Assembly: GCA_015143295.1 (NCBI GenBank)
Contig: CM026557.1
Coordinates: 30,823,965-30,887,964, forward strand
DNA length: 64,000 nt
Direction: 5' to 3'
Source: Tetracentron sinense
Taxonomy: Eukaryota > Streptophyta > Magnoliopsida > Trochodendrales > Trochodendraceae
Shown: positions 49,045 to 60,837 of the stretch, one piece after another
How positions within the stretch are numbered: position 1 is the first letter of the stretch
How the letters are laid out: each line of letters begins with the position of its first letter
Position numbers and translations under genes: made by a program
Notes under the pieces: generated by a model
The model's input: only the letters and a program-made list of their open reading frames with translations
Told to the model about the DNA's origin: nothing
The model's database searches: none

Positions 49045-51079
49045 TGTTGCGACCCAAAACACCCCTTAGGAGTTAGAGATACTTTAGCTCGAGACTGCCG
49101 TATCATACCATCCCGTATGACACATGAGGCATACATACCACCCTATCAGAGTACACAAGTTATAACATATAGCGGAAACAAAGTGGAAGGAAACTATAAT
49201 ACAAATTATCATTAGGTTCAAGTCTGAACCAAAAAAACATAGTACAATATGAAGTATGAATTGGACAAGTCCCACTCTCAATACTATCAAAATATAAGTA
49301 TACTCTCCCTCACTCTCTCAGCAAAAATCTAGATAGGACCCCATATCTAGAGTTCCATCATCCTGATAATGATCCATGGTAGGCTCTGGCTTGTAGTACT
49401 CTTCCTCTATCTAAGGCTCCGAAGCACAAATTTTGAAGGGAACACGTGCACCTGCCGACATAACATGTACGGCTAAGCATGGAATTCTCAGTGTCTACAA
49501 ACTACTAGCTAACAATGAGATAATAATATTATGGAGTATGCAACGACATAGAACCGTAGAGCGTAGAAATCTGTGAAAACCCGTACTAGTTCCAAAACCA
49601 TTTCCTTATGAGTGTCTAATGAAATCCAAAATCATATAAGTCTTATGAGCGTATGAGAATCAAGTCTTATGAGTTCTTTAAGTTCTTTAGAGTTCTTATG
49701 AGCCGTAGAAACTTAGAGCACTTATGAGATTCACTTATGAACTTATGAGATTCTTGTGAGCATAACTTAGAGCCAGACCTTAGCACCCGTAAAAAGACTT
49801 AGAGCCGGGCATATAAATACCCTTCATCGAATACATAGAAGTGGGCTGCCAAGATCCTTGACCAACCTTCCCATTGGCTTTATCCAATTCTTATGAGATT
49901 ACTTTGAGCTGGATATGACATATCCTTAGATATACCCTATCCTTGACCAACCCGATGTTTGGCTTTATCAATGCTTATGAGCTTGGTAGCTTATGAGTTC
50001 TTAGAAAAATCCTTCTGAATGCTTCAATAAACCGCACTTATGAGAAACCATAGTCATGCGAGACATGTAAGCCTTAGTGTATTTAGAAATCATTGAGTGC
50101 ATAGAGTGCTTGAGAACATCATACTATACTTAGAAAACTTAAAAATATGGAATCATAATCATAGAATTTCCATAATAATGATAGCTTACAAACCATAAGA
50201 ATTCATCAATCTATTTCATTCAAGAACAACTCAATAACAACATGGTTTAGCTTGAGAGAACATCACAAAGTAGATAGTATAATGTATCTACACATCATCA
50301 ATAAGGTTTATGCTATGCTAGTTAGTAAAGTGTAGTTACCTTTTGAAGAACCTAAATCTTTGAAAAGGAATCCTTGAAAGCAAGGTTCAAGTTTGGAAAT
50401 CCTCCAAATATGAGAAGGGAACACCTTCTTGTTGAGAAATCAACTCAAAAACAAGCCCTCCATGCTTTCCTTCCTTCTTATCCTTCCTCTCCTTCTTTCT
50501 CTTTAATTTTCTCCCAAAAACTTCCTCTTAGGGTTCTAAGAACCCTAGACCACGAAATGGCCTTATATAGGCACTAAGGGTGAGACCAAAGACCCTTACA
50601 CCCCCAAAAATATCCTAAGGGGGTCAGTTACAGGACAAAACAAGCACCACCGGTCAATCGGTCATGGGGATTGATCGATCGGTTAAAAAACCCCTCTCTG
50701 TCTAAAAACACCATACAAAATTTAAGATGACTGATTGATCGGTCATGGGCACCGGTCAATCGGTGGGTGGCGGATCGATCGGTCACGAGACGGATGGATC
50801 GGTTCTGCTGGGTTTTTGCCTATTTTCTTCTCATCTTTCAACACTTAGAGTATTTTCACATACTCGTATCTAGATCCATAACTCAACTAGGGTCCTAATA
50901 CCTTTGCTCTAATCACCCACACACAAGCATCACAACCATTCTTAGGATTTTACCAAAACTCCTCATTCCACAATTAGAATGCCAAGGTCACATAAACGAT
51001 ATTGGCTTAAACATACCTAGTGCAAAAGCACTATATAGCACTATTCACAGGCTATAAAAGTGAGATCTAGGGTTCTACA
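49045..51079 (-). mobile_element. Solo chromovirus-type LTR, 2.0 kb, TSD CATCC
   Basis: Low end TGTTGCGACCC, high end GGGTTCTACA; perfect 5-bp duplications CATCC at 49040-49044 and 51080-51084. It splits gag of element B within its N-terminal domain. It contains the CTTATGAG array (49600-50060), a TATA box (50573-50579) and an ATCGATCG block. Shorter than its sisters but with both termini. Confidence 0.95.
50573..50815 (-). promoter_or_regulatory. TATA box and ATCGATCGGT block
   Basis: TATATAAGG on the minus strand at 50579. At 50645-50815 ACCGGTCAATCGGT, TTGATCGATCGGTT, GATTGATCGGT and GGATCGATCGGT recur. Same family and position as the GTCGAC blocks of sister LTRs but with ATCGATCG as the core. 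Confidence 0.6.
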
Positions 51080-51188
51080 CATCCAATGATTTTAGAAAGG
51101 CTCGCATACAAGCTTTCCAATTGGCATAATTGTTCTCATCAAAAAATAGGGGACAAGAGATGGATCCACCCTGATTTTGGAGATTCAT
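51080..51188 (-). pseudogene. SIRE-type Gag of element B, N-terminus
   Basis: From ATG at 51188: MNLQNQGGSISCPLFFDE, then NNYANWKACMRAFLKSLD, the usual start of SIRE Gag. It continues into 49044 once the solo LTR is disregarded. Confidence 0.88.
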
Positions 51189-51207
51189 ATTCACCAAATA
51201 AAAGAAT

Positions 51208-52422
51208 AAGATTTAACAATTAAATTATTAACTAAGGGAGGATGAACAATAAAGTGCAGAAATAGGGAAACAAACAAACCACAACACAAGTTATTTTTAC
51301 GTGGAAACCCTTTCGGGAAAAACTACGGGACCTAGTCCAGCAAAGAGATATCACTAAGACAAAGAACGAAATACTTATATGACTTGAACCTGACTCCCTT
51401 GGACTTAACACTACGATTCCTTTAGTTCTTAGTCCTCCATGCCTTGAAAAGCAATCACAATCTCGCAAGACTAGTAATCTACTACAGTAGCATGTTCTTC
51501 TCCTAGATCTCCACAACTATGATCTTCTTATCGATCTCCATCAATGACAGCTCTGGATTCCTCCGACCAAATAACCACGATCCTCCTCAGATAGATCTCC
51601 TTCGCAAAAGCTCCAATTCACACCGGTTAATGTTCTTAATAGAACGGCTTGATGATTTTCTAACAAAACAAACCCTAGATGTATTCCCAACAATGGAATA
51701 ACAAGCAAGAATAATCAACAAAGTCATGCAAACTCTAGGGTGGAAGAGGAGAGGAGATGAGTTTGGGAAACCCTAAATTTCTCTCAAAAGCCCTCTCTAA
51801 ACTCTCAAAACTCCTTGTTCGAATGGGGATCAAACCCTCTTTATATAGGGCAATATAGGAGTGTTATAATGCAATTAGAAGTCCAAATTCGTGAGGTCCG
51901 GTCAACCGGATGTTTGGCTCAGTTGAACAGTAAAAAAATAGCCCATTGGAAAATTTTGCCATACAAAAAATCTCGACCTTCGGTCGACCGGATGTTACAA
52001 CCATTTGATCGGTTGACTTTGGAATTTACCAAAAATTCCTTAATAAAAGTTGTATCTCTTTTCGAGGTGGTCATTTTGATATATTATGGGCCAAAATTGG
52101 AGCAACGATCAATGACTTATGCCCCAAACACCGAACAAGGGTTTTTTTTGCATATCTAACCCCTCGTATGCCACACAAGGCTTGTATCTAGCCACCTAGG
52201 GTTTATAGAACATTATCTAAGTTAATTCCACCTAGGATATAAGGTATCTAGGTCACTTACCATCCTATGAGTGAGACGAAAATGACACTTTGAATATCTT
52301 CAATCGAACTTCTTCAGTCTTCATCATCATGAACTTGGATGCTTTTAGGCAATGACACAAGACACTACTAAACACTTTGTTTTGACATCGGAATATGTCA
52401 ATACCAAAAGTATGGACTTACA
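51208..52422 (-). mobile_element. 5' LTR of SIRE-type element B, 3' end deleted, TSD GAATA
   Basis: On the minus strand it starts TGTAAGTCCATAC at 52422, flanked by GAATA (52423-52427). It follows the 3' LTR until AAGATTTAAC at 51208 and then jumps to gag, lacking the last 100 bp of the LTR and the primer-binding site. The TATA at about 51840-51846 and the palindrome block 51897-52015 (GGTCCGGTCAACCGG, TCGGTCGACCGGA) are preserved. Confidence 0.9.
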
Positions 52423-52427
52423 GAATA

Positions 52428-52487
52428 TGATATATTTTATATTTGCCATACCCTATTCACACCCCTATAGGGTCAAATCCTTGGGCA
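52428..52487 (+). mobile_element. 5' LTR of element C, last 60 bp
   Basis: The remaining end of the LTR that starts at 26310, after element B. It ends CCTTGGGCA, followed within a few bases by the primer site. Confidence 0.75.
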
Positions 52488-52492
52488 AGAAT

Positions 52493-52504
52493 TGATATCA
52501 GAAC
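52493..52504 (+). other. Primer-binding site, tRNA-Met-like, of element C
   Basis: TTGATATCAGAAC differs at a few bases from TGGTATCAGAGC and stands just after the LTR end. It supports plus orientation for element C. Confidence 0.75.
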
Positions 52505-52555
52505 TTAGGACTCTATTTTTTTTTTAAGTTTTAATCATCTTAGAGAAAAGATAAA

Positions 52556-53218
52556 ATGACATATATGTTTGCAACTACCCTAGGAGAATGCCAATCAACC
52601 TCTAGACCTCCCTTATTCAATGGTGAAAATTATAATTATTGTAAAGTTAGAATAATGTATTTCATTCAAGCTTTAGACTATAATTGTTGGAAAATAATTG
52701 TAAATGGTCCTAACATCCTCACTAAAATTGTTAATGGTATTCAAATACCCAAGGATAAGGATGAATGGTCGGAAGCCGATGTTAAACTTGTTTAACTCAA
52801 TGCCAAAGCTATAATTAATTTATATTGCGCATTGAGTGCACAAGAATTTAATAGAGTCTCGGCTTGTGACTTCGCAAAGGAAATTTGAGATAAACTCTAA
52901 ATTACCTATGAAGGGACAAACCAAGTTAAAGAACAAAAAATTAGCATGTTAGTTCATAAATATGAATTATTTAAAATGGAAAAAGATGAACCTATTTCTA
53001 TAATATTTGCTAAGTTTACTAACATTATTAATGAATTAAAATCTTTTGAAAAAGTTTATTCTAATGCAGAGAATATAAGGAAAATCCTCTGATCTATTCC
53101 AAAGCAATGGGAACCTAAAGTGACGGTCATCCAATAAGCTAAAGATCTCACAAATCTACCCATGGATGAGCTACTTGGATCATTAATGACCCATTAAGTC
53201 ATCATGAGGGGCCAAGAG
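52556..53218 (+). pseudogene. SIRE-type Gag of element C, N-terminal part
   Basis: ATG at 52556. RPPLFNGENYNYCKVRIMYF, KIVNGIQIPKDKDEW, then (after a stop) NAKAIINLYCALSAQEFNRV, YEGTNQVKEQKISML, FAKFTNIINELKSF and DELLGSLMTH. This is the UBN2-type Gag domain, more diverged than in A and B. Five or more in-frame stops. It is cut at 53218 and resumes at 60838. Confidence 0.88.
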
Positions 53219-53873
53219 TGTAACGACCTGGAATTTTAATATAATAAAATCATTGGATTATAGGTCCTTAACAACGATTATTTAGTTAAGCATTTGTTAA
53301 ATTGGTGGAAAGTGGGTTTTTGTTCGGGATTGGATTGTACCGACGAAACTTCAATACGTTTCCTCAAAAATCGTATACAATGTACGGGTCAGTTATCTGG
53401 ATGATCACCTATTGTACTAGTTCCATCGTGTATCGATTCACGAGACCGCGGAGGCCTTGTATGTAAGAAAATCAAGAAAACAGGAAATGTACAGATTTCT
53501 GAAGTTTAGTTGGGACTCCATATTTGTTAGGGATTCTAATAGAAATCCACAAGGCTCATACCACTGTGTGTTGGTCGATCCTGTGGTCGACTGTCTGTTA
53601 TTTTAACAGTTCATTATCTCAAATGTTGTGTCCAAAATTAGGAAATTAGCGGGTTTTACAGTTTTCTTCCAGACTTACTTTTTACTATCAAAACTCCATA
53701 TTTTCCCCCAAAATTTCTACAGCAGGTGTCGAACTGTCCCAAGTTTAGTCACCTAAAGTTTTGTCAAAATCGGATTTCATTTAGTTGGGATTCAAAGGTC
53801 ATATACGCGAGAAAAGCCAGAAAAAATCAAATGGTCAAAACCGTTGACTCGATCAAAGGGGTCACATCACCAT

Positions 53874-53910
53874 GGTCATGTGCCTAGCACATGACCCTTG
53901 GCCTATATAA
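53874..53910 (+). promoter_or_regulatory. Perfect 10-bp hairpin directly upstream of TATA box
   Basis: GGTCATGTGC, three bases, GCACATGACC, then seven bases and TATATAA at 53904-53910. The perfect inverted repeat at this place suggests a dimeric factor site, although function is inferred. Confidence 0.6.
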
Positions 53911-54755
53911 GGGTCTTGTGGATTCAAGGATGACCCAAAGGGTTGAGTTCCGAAAGACAAGATACTTTGAGGTGAAAGGTCCCATGGATTCAAAGGATGA
54001 CCTGTAGCGATTCTAAAATTCTAAATTTGAATGCTAAGGGTGTTTTAGTAATTTCCTAGCTAGGGGTATTTTAGTAATATTCTTGTGTGATGTTTGGCTA
54101 TGAGAACTTAAATAACCTTGGGTGGAATTATTTAAGATGAGCATAACACAATAAGGGTTTGTCATTAAGTGAAACCAAACACTTGAAATGGGGGCATTTT
54201 GGTAAAAAACACTTAAAATGGGTTTTAGTATAAAAAGCTAAAGTTGACTAAATCTCTTATTATTTTAGAAAACCTAAACTAGGAGAAGCTTTGGGAAGAA
54301 GGAAGAGGAAGAAGAAGAGTTGGGGTTTTGAAGCTTGGAGGGTGATTCAAGTCTCAAGACTTAGAGTTCTTGCTCAAGGGAGCTCAAGATTTTGAAGCAA
54401 AACCCATTTGGGTTTTTCCCTCTTCTTGAAACCCTAAAACTTTAGGGTTAAGGCAAGTGAATACCCTATTCTCTAAATCTATAGTTTTGTATTATTTATT
54501 ACTTGTAGTTGTAGAAAATAAATACTCATTATGATCTTGTTCCAAAAAAAAAAATAGATTGTGAGATTTAGAGTTCCTATTTCTTCTTGCATGTGGATTT
54601 TTAGGTTTTGATATCTTGTGAAATAAAGTATAATATATTAGATTCATGTTTTAGAAAATATTTAATGTGGTTATGATGTGTGTGGATGTTGGGAATGGAG
54701 TTTGGTGGAAGGGAAGGAAGTCTAGCATTGAATGATGTGGATGAAAGGCTTATGG

Positions 54756-54905
54756 TGCTGTAGTTACTGTAGCAATGGTGCTGTAATTACTGTAGCTACT
54801 GCAGCTGCCACAAAATGCAGATTTGGTTACTGTAGCTGTCATATATTGCAGCCAAACAATATTGAAAACCCTTACTCACAACACTATGTAGCTACGGTAG
54901 TTGCC
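54756..54905. repeat. GTAGCTACTGTAGC-rich patch
   Basis: Irregular repeats of ACTGTAGC, GTAGCTAC and TGCAGCTGCCACA words, several self-complementary, in the downstream half of the long solo LTR. Confidence 0.6.
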
Positions 54906-57900
54906 ACAAAATAAAATGTCCAATTGATGCTAACCACCTAGTGTGGACTCCTCCCATGCAAGTGTGCTACAGATTACAAATTGAGGCCTACCAATTGTCA
55001 AATAACTTATGTTGGATTTAGACATCTTCTTCTCAAATAATAGACATTGGATGGATCTCAACAAGATACATTTACAGGTGACCCCTTTATTGGAGAGTCT
55101 AGAGATGGCACACTTTATGGTTTTGGCACTTGCCATGCTGCATATCAAAGGGTTCCTGATAGGGCTTTAGTTTGTTAGTTTTCTTTTTATATGGCCATGA
55201 TTTGATCACACTTGAAATCATGCAACATAAGGCTTATGGTAACTTGGACTGGTACAACTAGATGAAACCATGAACTTTGTGCATCATCCAAATCCCAAGA
55301 AAAATAAATGATAGAGAAGGAAAGTCTAATTGTTTCTTAGATAGGAAAAATAATATTAAAATGAAGGAGAAAAACCAAGTCACCAAGTTGGGATTTCGGG
55401 AATCTTTGCAAATCAATTGCCTGCGGCACTTCTTGTTTATTTTTGATTTGGTCTTTACTTCTTAGCTAAAACATAGATTGACTTAGTCTTTATTTTATGC
55501 TGAAATTTAGAAACCTCACATGCTTAGGTTTCCCCATGAAACTTAGACACATTGTATATTAGATCCCTTCTCATATTGTATTAGCATATACTTAGAAAAC
55601 TGATATTCATGCCGTAACTTTATTTTCTTGTCATCATCTTGCATTGCATTATTCTTCAGGATGATTAGTTGGTATGCATGCTTGGATGAAATTACTTAAA
55701 TTAGTAGACCTTACCCAGCTTGGCTAAACTTGTCTTGCTACGGTAACATAGGACGCTATGTGGCTATAGCGTGAGAGGATTTAACAAGCTCACCTTGGTT
55801 AATAATCTGAGTTAGATCGGCCTTGCTATGTGCGGTATGGGACGCCATAGCGGGGAAGATATAACACATTTATTTCTGCTACACCATTTATAATTGCTAG
55901 AGTTTAGGTGACTTAACCCGGATTGGACGGTGTATGATTACATTTGTATCCTTGAGGTTTGCCGAGGGCCACCAAAAGTAGGAACAGGTGTGTGACTCCA
56001 TTAGTATCCTTGAGGTCTGCAAAGATTGCCACCAAAAGTAGGAACAATGCGAGATCTATAATCATGCCGTGAGGCGATGCCAAGGGGCTACCATGGAAGA
56101 ATAGGATGCTATTCAGAGGCATTGCCAAGGGCCGCCTGATGTGGACCAAGTAATCCAATTAAGAAAAAAAAGAAAAGGAATTGACTTGTAAGGTCATTAA
56201 TTACATATTGCGTATTAATGTGTTAATGACATGTGAATTGCATGTGTTGAGTGTGATGTACGTGTTCATTTGCTGAGCTTTGTGCTCACCCTTGCTATGT
56301 TCAATTTTTTTCAGGAGATACCTGAGATTTTATAGGAGCTCTTGAGGAATCGAGGATTTAGAAGATTACTCCTTTTATTTCTTTTTGAGAGTGAGTGTTT
56401 ATGTTAGAAAATCTTATGAGAACTTAGATACACGTTATACTTGTTTTAAACTTATTAGTCATGCTCGAATGTTATTACATCTGGAATGATTTTATGTTAC
56501 TAAAATGCATTCACTATTGGGGATTTGTCCCAGGTTCACGCTTCGAGAACATATACAAATGTGAGCTACATTGTGTATATGGGTTTTGAGGCGTGACATG
56601 ACCCAATACAGGTTGAGGAATGGAGATCGTTGTACTTAGGTATGTCCTAAGACAGCTAAATGAATAAGGATCACTGTACTTAAGTATGTCTTGAGATGGT
56701 ACAAGATGTAGATTATGTGATGAGTCTAGGTGTAGAACCCCGGAAATTAGGTTCGCTGCTCAAATAAATAGTGTCAGTGAATAGTGCCGAGGGCACTAGA
56801 ATTGGATGGGCCAAAGGCCCTTATTATAAGTTGGGTTCAGTTAATGAGAGTGATGGTTCCCTCATGGCTTGAGTGTGATGTGAGTTGGTGTATGTATCAA
56901 GAAGTGTAAGGTGTTTTGGGAAAACATGCAAGAGTATAAAAACACTCTAAGTGTCAATTCAAGGGATTTTGTAGCGGTCGGGGCCTCCCATGCATATGGG
57001 TTGTGCCCAATGGGTTACCTTAGTTTGGTTTAAGAACCTAGGGTCGTGAGTTATGAGAAGGGAGTAGGGATTGGATTGAAGGTAGATGGGGTATGAAAAT
57101 ACCCTTAGTATGTATGTAGAAACCCGGAACCGAGTTCCTTAGGCTGGGAATAGTGCCATGAATAGTGTGTGGATAGTGCCCTTGTGTAGTGAGTTAAGTG
57201 AGGGTTTAAGGTGTGGGTGTTGAATCTCAAAAAGAGAATACTCTCTGTGTATAGAAGCAAGGGTATATAAAATACCCTAAGTGCTTAAAGGGTTGAAGGT
57301 GAATAGTGTTAATGTACAATGCATGTAAAGGCCTAAGACCTACCATGTGTTCTTGATATTAGGGAAAGTGAAGTGAAGATTTTATATGTGTATGTTGAAT
57401 CTCAAAACAAGAGTATAATAATACTCGAGTATCTAGGGTATAAATACCCTAAGTGTGAATGTAGAAACCCGGATCTTAATGGTGTGGCTTGTGAATAGTG
57501 TCTAAGGGTAAAAAGCCTCTTGTAATGTCTCGAAGGGTTATCAATGATTGGTTTTGATATATTGTGGGTAGATAATGTATATGACATATATTAAAGCCCT
57601 AAGAATAGTTTTCTTAGATTTATGGATTTTTGAGATGAATGAGTAGAGTATAGAATACTCCAAGTGTCAATAATGGGAATGCCTTAGCATTACCCTCAAC
57701 TTTAAGAAGCTCTAGTTTGATCACCGTTGATCGGAATCAGGTGATTCTTGAATTTTTGGGAATTTTTTGGAACCCTCTTCGAGGTTCATGTTGATCACTT
57801 TTCTTGATTTTGAGTTGAGGTTAAGTCAAATGTCCGATTTCCGAAATCGGATCTGCTGCAAAATGGGTTGATGAAACTCATTTGCATATCAGTCGGATTT

Positions 57901-58072
57901 AGAGGATTTTTTGGTAAATAAAACTCAAAATTAGGATTTGTATAAAACATAAAAGTTGTTCCTCTTCAAAATAAGAATCCAACGCAAGTTGAATAATCAA
58001 AATCTGACGAGCGAGTCAAAAGTTATGGCCAAAATACGAAAATGCAAAAATCTAGAAACTTTCTGTAAAAGT

Positions 58073-58301
58073 TGCGATCGTTCGTAGGGACCCTATGATC
58101 GATCGTAGCGGCACTACGAACGATCATAGAATTGCTACGATCAATCGTAAAGCCCATAAATTCCTGTAAACTCCCTGGAAAAGCTACGATCGATCGTAGG
58201 AACCTACGAACGATCGTAGAAAGCTACGAATGATCATAGATGCGCGATTTTGTTTCCTTTAAGCGAAATTTTTGGGGTTTTCACCCCTTTGCCTATAAAT
58301 A
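58073..58301 (+). promoter_or_regulatory. TACGATCGATCGTA block and TATA box
   Basis: GCTACGATCGATCGTAGG, CCTACGAACGATCGTAG, CTACGATCAATCGTA and related palindromes fill 58073-58245, 49 bp before TATAAATA (58294-58301). The perfect TACGATCGATCGTA core is 14 bp. Confidence 0.65.
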
Positions 58302-59339
58302 GGAAATCAATTGGGGGGTTTTGGGTTAACCTAAACCTAAGGGAGTTCTTAGAAGAGAAAGGGAGAAGATTTTGGGGATTCCAAAGAGGGTTTTGGATTG
58401 AGGATCAAGAGGAGCATAAATCAAGGTTTGGATCTTCCCCAATCAAAGCTTGGAGCATTTTCTTCCAAAAGGGATCTTCCTTCTCAAGGTGGAGTCTCCT
58501 CGATTATACTAAAGGGTTTTTCTTCAACCTAGAAATTGATTAAGGGTAAGTAAAACTACTACCTAGCTTTACTATGATACAAATGTAGGTAATCCTACTA
58601 AATAACTTTGTTATGATGTAAATAGTTAAAGTATGATTTTTAATGAAATGTAAGTAATTCTACTATCTAGTTTTGTTATCATGCAAGGATTGAAAAACTA
58701 ATTAAATGGGTGAATTGAAAGTATGATTTTGGATGAAATGTAAGTTCTACTACTACCTAGCTCGACTATGACATTAATAGTAAGTAATCCTATTAAATGA
58801 CTTCGTTATGATGCAAATAGAGGAAGTATGATTTGTGGTAAACTAGATTATGATTAAATAAGCAAATAAGGGTTTATGATTTGGGGGTTTTCCAATAAAA
58901 GGGATGAATGTGGTTATACTAATATGTGAGTGCTATTACCTTCAAATAAACCATGTTTTTAAGTATGATGTGATGAAATAGGCTTAAAAGCCATGATCTT
59001 GATGATGTGATGCGATGAATGAAAATATTCTATGCTTTCAGAAATGACTCAAGTACACCATGATGATTATTATGCCTTGTATGAACTTGTATAAATTGAT
59101 TAAAGCTTTTCACATGGATATGATGATGCTCACAAGCACTCCACACACAATAAGTTTTGCATGACCGAGGTTTTGGCATAAGCTTGTTTTTCAAGGAATC
59201 ATAAGAAAGTTTTTCAAAGGCATTCATAAGAAAGACGCATAAGTGCATAAGCATTGACAAGGCCAAACTTTGGTTGGTATTCTAAGATCGGTTACTTCAT
59301 GCTCACAAGGATCAAGTCTAAGATCTTGCATAAACTCCA

Positions 59340-59560
59340 CGGATCATAAGTCTCGCAAGGCTTTTCAAGAACTCATAAGAAACTCACAAGTCTAAGATCT
59401 TGCATATGTCTCTAAGGATCATAAACTCACAAGAATAAGCTCACAAAAAGCTCACAAGCTCACAAGAAAGGTTATAAGAACTCGAAAGCTCACAAGAACT
59501 CATAAGAAAACATGAGGCTCACAAGTATTCATAAGCATGCATAAGAGGGTTGGTTTTCCA
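59340..59560. repeat. CTCATAAG / CTCACAAG array
   Basis: Plus-strand counterpart of the CTTATGAG arrays: AACTCATAAG, GCTCACAAG and AAACTCACAAG recur every 10-30 bases downstream of the TATA box. Confidence 0.75.
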
Positions 59561-60837
59561 TGAAAAGAACAAGTTTTATGAAAGATTTGCCATAACGGGA
59601 TTTTAAGCATGAATTTTATGATTAGTATTCTCTTACGCAATTGTATGTAATATTTTGATTATGATAGCACTGTTAGCTAGTAGTTTTGGCTCGCTGAGTA
59701 TTCCATGCTCATCTATACATATTATGTCAGTAGGTACACGGGTTCCTTTTGACATCTGTGCCCCAGGTCCTTGGATAGAGGAGGACTATGGCGAGGAGGA
59801 GCCATATGTGGAGCCTCAAGAGGAGGCAAGGGACTTAGACCACTGGCCCTTTCAAGGTGATTATTGAGAGAGAGAGAGAGAGAACATTGTATTTTGATAA
59901 GTAGGCTTGTCCATTCTTCATTTGTGTTTTGTATTGTATAAACTTGGAATACAGAGTATATATAGAGAGAAGAAAAATTATGGGTTACGCTTCTACACTT
60001 TGATTAAGCTTTCGCTTTACTTTATGTCTCCATTATGTATTGCCTTGTATATTTTGACAGGATGGTTTGGTATCGGATATTGCACATCACGAGCCGAAGT
60101 ATCCCTAACTCTCAGGAGGTATTTTGGGTCGCGACACTAGGGACTCAAGATTGGATGAAGTCTAAAGACTCAAGGTTTGATTTCATTTGATGTAAGTTGG
60201 ATGATCTTGATAGTTATCATGGGGGTATGGGATGCCATGGTAATGGAGTTGTATGATGATAACGGATTCTGGAATGGATAATGAGTTTGTGGACTAAAGA
60301 ATATAACGGTAATTTTTTATCATGGACGGTGATTGAGTGAACTTTGCAATTGGAGGTTGGAACCTCGGGATAGGGTGAAATAGCCTTAAGTGACATTGGG
60401 TCACAAATTATGATATTATATATTATCATAATATGAGAATTGTACTTTAATACTATACTGTTATTGATGATTGTTAGTAGGTGGAAAATAGCCTAGATGG
60501 ATTGTCGATTTTGCTGGACTCTATAGCTCACTCTTCTCATTTTATGTCTTTAGATTCTGAAGCGGTTTTCGATTGACAAGGAGCTACGCTTGATAGAGTT
60601 TGGAAATTGTACTAGTGCAATTGTGGAGCCAAAATCTTTGGCTATTGTAGCTAGTGAGGTAATGTATTTGCTTATAATGGGTTATTGTAATGACCAGATG
60701 TTATTGCTTATGTAAGCTCATAAGAAAAGTTATTAATTTCTGTATTTTTGCGGGTAAAGTCTTCCGCATGCATGGTTATGACGAACGAACACGCGTCTCG
60801 GAACATGATTCCTTAAGCGTGGGTTTGGGGCGTCACA

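Larger units (their letters stand above)
56731..60136 (+). mobile_element. Nested solo chromovirus-type LTR, 3.4 kb, TSD CTAGG
   Basis: It starts TGTAGAACCCCGG and ends TTTTGGGTCGCGACA, flanked by CTAGG at 56726-56730 and 60137-60141. The 5' third contains two diverged copies of its own start (TGTAGAAACCCGG near 57115 and 57461), so it has grown by internal duplication of about 350 bp. It also has a palindrome block, a TATA box and a CTCATAAG array. Longest member of this family in the window. Confidence 0.95.
53219..60837 (+). mobile_element. Solo LTR, about 4.2 kb, TSD AAGAG, with nested LTR
   Basis: It starts TGTAACGACCTGG and ends GTTTGGGGCGTCACA, with perfect 5-bp duplications AAGAG at 53214-53218 and 60838-60842. 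Minus the insertion (56731-60141) it is 4,208 bp, very long for an LTR. The termini are those of Ty3/chromovirus LTRs but differ from the TGTAGA family. A TATA box lies at 53904-53910. No coding sequence. Sections rich in GTAGCTACTGTAGC words lie near 54756-54905. Confidence 0.93.

Noticed and set aside
59655..59867. Acidic 70-codon frame near the end of the 3.4-kb LTR (similar words near 24770-24850)
   Set aside because: The similar stretch in sister LTRs is shared LTR sequence. Frames are not kept across copies as far as I can read.
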